Shown here in pieces: positions 5,308 through 7,284 of a stretch of 7,284 nucleotides of DNA. The translations under genes and the position numbers were made by a program. Each line of letters starts with the position of its first letter. Within the stretch, counting starts at the first letter, position 1. The stretch is taken from positions 1 through 7,284 of the forward strand of contig CAMEUC010000068.1 in NCBI GenBank assembly GCA_945937855.1, written 5' to 3'. A model generated the notes under the pieces. It saw only the letters and a list, made by a program, of their open reading frames with translations. It searched no databases and was not told the origin of the DNA. This DNA is from an uncultured Clostridium sp. GTDB taxonomy: Bacteria; Bacillota; Clostridia; TANB77; CAG-508.

Positions 5308-6588
5308 ATGTTAGATATTAAATTTGTTAGAGATAATCCCGATATTGTGAAGGAAAATATTAAAAAGAAATTTCAAGACCATAAACTTATTTTAGTAGAT
5401 GAAGTTTTAGAGCTTGATAAAAAAAGTCGTGAAGTTAAGTTCCGTGGTGATGAACTTAGAAGTTCTAGAAATAGTTTAAGTAACCAGATTGGTGCTCTTA
5501 TGAGGGAAGGCAAAAAAGAAGAAGCTGAGGGAATCAAAACTCAGGTTGCTAAAATTAATCAAGAATTACTTGATAATGAAAAATTAGAAGAACAATATTC
5601 AGCTGAATTAAAAGAAAGATTAATGAAAATACCAAACATTATTGATAGTTCTGTGCCTGTTGGTAAAGATGATAGTGAAAATGTTGAAATAGAAAAGTTT
5701 GGTGAACCTGTTGTTCCAAGTTATGAAATTCCTTATCACACAGATATTATGGAAAAGCTTTCTGGTATTGATTTAGATTCTGCTCGTCGTGTTGCTGGTA
5801 ATGGTTTTTATTATTTAACTGGTAATATTGCAAGATTGCATTCAGCTGTTATTACATATGCTAGAGATTTTATGATTAATAAAGGTTTTACTTACTGCAT
5901 ACCACCTTTTATGATTAGAAGTGATGTTGTAACAGGAGTTATGAGTTTTGAAGAAATGGATGCTATGATGTACAAAATTGAAGGCGAAGACTTATATTTA
6001 GTTGGTACTAGTGAGCATTCTATGATTGGTAAATTTAAAGATCAAATTTTGAAAAAAGATAACCTTCCTTATACAATGACATCTTATTCTCCTTGTTTTA
6101 GAAAAGAAAAAGGTGCCCATGGTATTGAAGAAAGAGGTGTTTATAGAATTCATCAATTTGAAAAGCAAGAAATGATAGTAGTTTGTGAGCCAGAAGAAAG
6201 TTATGATTGGTATAATAAAATGTGGAAATATACTGTCGAGCTATTTAGAAGCTTAGACATTCCAGTTAGAACTTTAGAATGTTGTAGTGGAGATTTAGCA
6301 GATTTAAAAGCTAAGAGCTGTGATGTTGAAGCTTGGAGTCCAAGACAGAAAAAGTATTTTGAGGTTGGAAGTTGCTCTAATTTAACAGATGCTCAAAGTA
6401 GAAGGTTGGGAATTCGAGTCAAAGGCGAAAAAGGCAATTATTATCCACATACTTTAAACAATACTGTTGTTGCTCCTCCTCGTATGCTGATTGCTTTCTT
6501 AGAAAATAATTATAACGAAGATGGAAGTATTAATATTCCAAAAGTTTTACAACCTTATATGGGTGGAATAGATAAAATTACGCCTTAA
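5308..6588 (+). CDS. serS: Seryl-tRNA synthetase
   Basis: Charges tRNA-Ser (and tRNA-Sec where present) with serine in the cytosol. The 426-residue product has the normal length and layout: an N-terminal two-helix coiled-coil arm for the tRNA variable arm (about 28-110), then the class II core with T234-S-E-H, motif 2 around C263-F-R265-K-E to H282-Q-F-E-K, and motif 3 ending at R392. Motif 3 reads TLNNTVVAPPR instead of the TLNGSGLAVGR usual in bacteria; the arginine that contacts ATP is kept. The C-terminal IPKVLQPYMGG is standard. ATG at 5308 is the only reasonable start, but its ribosome site is only GGGGG ten bases upstream, weaker than at the neighbouring genes, and lies in a predicted helix. 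engB follows after 21 bases, so the two probably share a transcript. Confidence 0.95.
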   Translation: MLDIKFVRDNPDIVKENIKKKFQDHKLILVDEVLELDKKSREVKFRGDELRSSRNSLSNQIGALMREGKKEEAEGIKTQVAKINQELLDNEKLEEQYSAELKERLMKIPNIIDSSVPVGKDDSENVEIEKFGEPVVPSYEIPYHTDIMEKLSGIDLDSARRVAGNGFYYLTGNIARLHSAVITYARDFMINKGFTYCIPPFMIRSDVVTGVMSFEEMDAMMYKIEGEDLYLVGTSEHSMIGKFKDQILKKDNLPYTMTSYSPCFRKEKGAHGIEERGVYRIHQFEKQEMIVVCEPEESYDWYNKMWKYTVELFRSLDIPVRTLECCSGDLADLKAKSCDVEAWSPRQKKYFEVGSCSNLTDAQSRRLGIRVKGEKGNYYPHTLNNTVVAPPRMLIAFLENNYNEDGSINIPKVLQPYMGGIDKITP

Positions 6589-6609
6589 TGATTTTAATTG
6601 GAGGTTAAA

Positions 6610-7192
6610 ATGCTTATTAGAAATCCGCAATTTGAAATTTCTGCTGTTAGCAGGAAACAATATCCAAATAAGGGGTTACCTGAAATTGTTTTAGTTGGTA
6701 AGTCTAATGTTGGTAAGTCTTCTTTTATAAACACTATGCTTGGAAGGAAGTCACTTGCTAGAACTAGTAGTGTTCCTCGGTAAAACCCGTCAAATTAATT
6801 TTTATAATATTGATAATAATTTTTATTTTGTTGATTTACCTGGGTATGGTTTTAGCAAAATGTCTAAAGAAGAACAAGTTAAATCTGGTATTTTTATTGA
6901 AGATTACTTGAAATCTAGAAAAGAAATTGCTTTAGTCATATTTTTAATTGATATAAGACATGAGCCTACTGAAAATGATAGATTAATGTACAAGTACATT
7001 ATAGACAATGGCTTTCCTTGTCTAGTTATAGCAAATAAGGCAGACAAAATAGCCCATACAAAAGTTGATAACACAGTGGCAGATTTGCAAAATTCATTAA
7101 ATCCTTTAAAAGATTTAGTGTTTTTACCCTTTTCCTCTGAAAAGAAAATATATGTAGATAAAACTTGGGAATATATAGAGAAATTTATTTAA
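6610..7192 (+). pseudogene. engB: Ribosome-biogenesis GTPase EngB/YsxC, interrupted by a one-base frameshift
   Basis: EngB is a small GTPase needed for late assembly of the large ribosomal subunit. The first frame, from ATG 6610 (GGAGG at 6600-6604), carries G1 as G30-K-S-N-V-G-K-S37 and runs to TAA at 6781. Removing one base, most simply C6778 in CCTCGGTAAA, restores CCT-GGT-AAA-ACC and the family sequence ARTSSxPGKT. The restored protein has 193 residues, the normal size, with G3 D75-L-P-G-Y-G, G4 N142-K-A-D, and the G5-region P-F-S-S (173-176), stopping at 7192. Apart from that base the gene looks intact and under selection, and EngB is usually essential, so a sequencing or assembly error or a very recent mutation is likelier than an old pseudogene. 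Programmed frameshifting is possible but no known slippery motif is evident. Confidence 0.88.
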
Positions 7193-7243
7193 TTAGATAA
7201 ATAATAATTTGTGTGAGTACCGTATTTGCTAAAAATATCAAAA

Positions 7244-7284
7244 GACGACCGCCAAATCTCGTCGGGGTTTTTATATTTTATTTT
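7244..7284 (+). terminator. Possible terminator after engB
   Basis: GACGA (7244-7248) pairs with TCGTC (7259-7263) around a ten-base loop; GGGGTTTTTATATTTTATTTT-like T-rich sequence follows. Four unpaired G separate the stem from the T-run, so the fold is imperfect and the call is tentative. The rest of 7193-7243 shows no gene. Confidence 0.4.

Noticed and set aside
6740..7192. Independent gene starting at ATG 6740
   Set aside because: Its first dozen residues are out-of-frame engB sequence; the rest is the C-terminal part of EngB after the frameshift.

Overview
The window is AT-rich DNA with strong AGGAGG-type ribosome binding sites, sigma-A-like promoters, and a gene set and cis-regulatory style (yybP-ykoY-type riboswitch, transcription attenuators, engB/ysxC) that point to a low-GC Bacillota, probably a Clostridia-like bacterium. 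This placement is inferred from style; no marker in the window fixes the species.

Layout. Two transcription units diverge from about 4978-5307. Leftward (minus strand) run alaS (a short alanyl-tRNA synthetase, 4977-3208), a HIT-family hydrolase (3088-2741), pyrG (CTP synthase, 2566-965), and a UMPH-1-like pyrimidine 5'-nucleotidase of the HAD superfamily (726 to beyond base 1; C-terminus outside the window). Rightward (plus strand) run serS (5308-6588) and engB/ysxC (6610-7192), the latter broken by a single extra base near 6778.

Regulation is the richest part. The HAD gene has its own consensus promoter (922-950) and a leader of about 190 nt. That leader folds as a yybP-ykoY (manganese) riboswitch overlapping a 16-bp perfect terminator hairpin. 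pyrG is preceded by an intrinsic terminator that abuts its ribosome binding site, so it must act as an attenuator, but the GGG start needed for the known CTP-sensing mechanism is absent. serS has a roughly 190-nt structured leader without a T-box. In it one C-run can pair with three different G-runs, the last of which is the only candidate Shine-Dalgarno of serS. The alaS-hit gap carries a purine-rich heptanucleotide repeat that folds back on itself.

Function. The genes are housekeeping: tRNA charging (alaS, serS), nucleotide hydrolysis and clean-up (HIT), pyrimidine nucleotide balance (pyrG making CTP, UMPH-1-like enzyme removing phosphate from pyrimidine monophosphates) and ribosome assembly (engB). 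The most unusual points are the Mn riboswitch in front of a nucleotidase rather than a metal exporter, the AlaRS that ends exactly after its editing domain, and the undescribed-looking serS leader.
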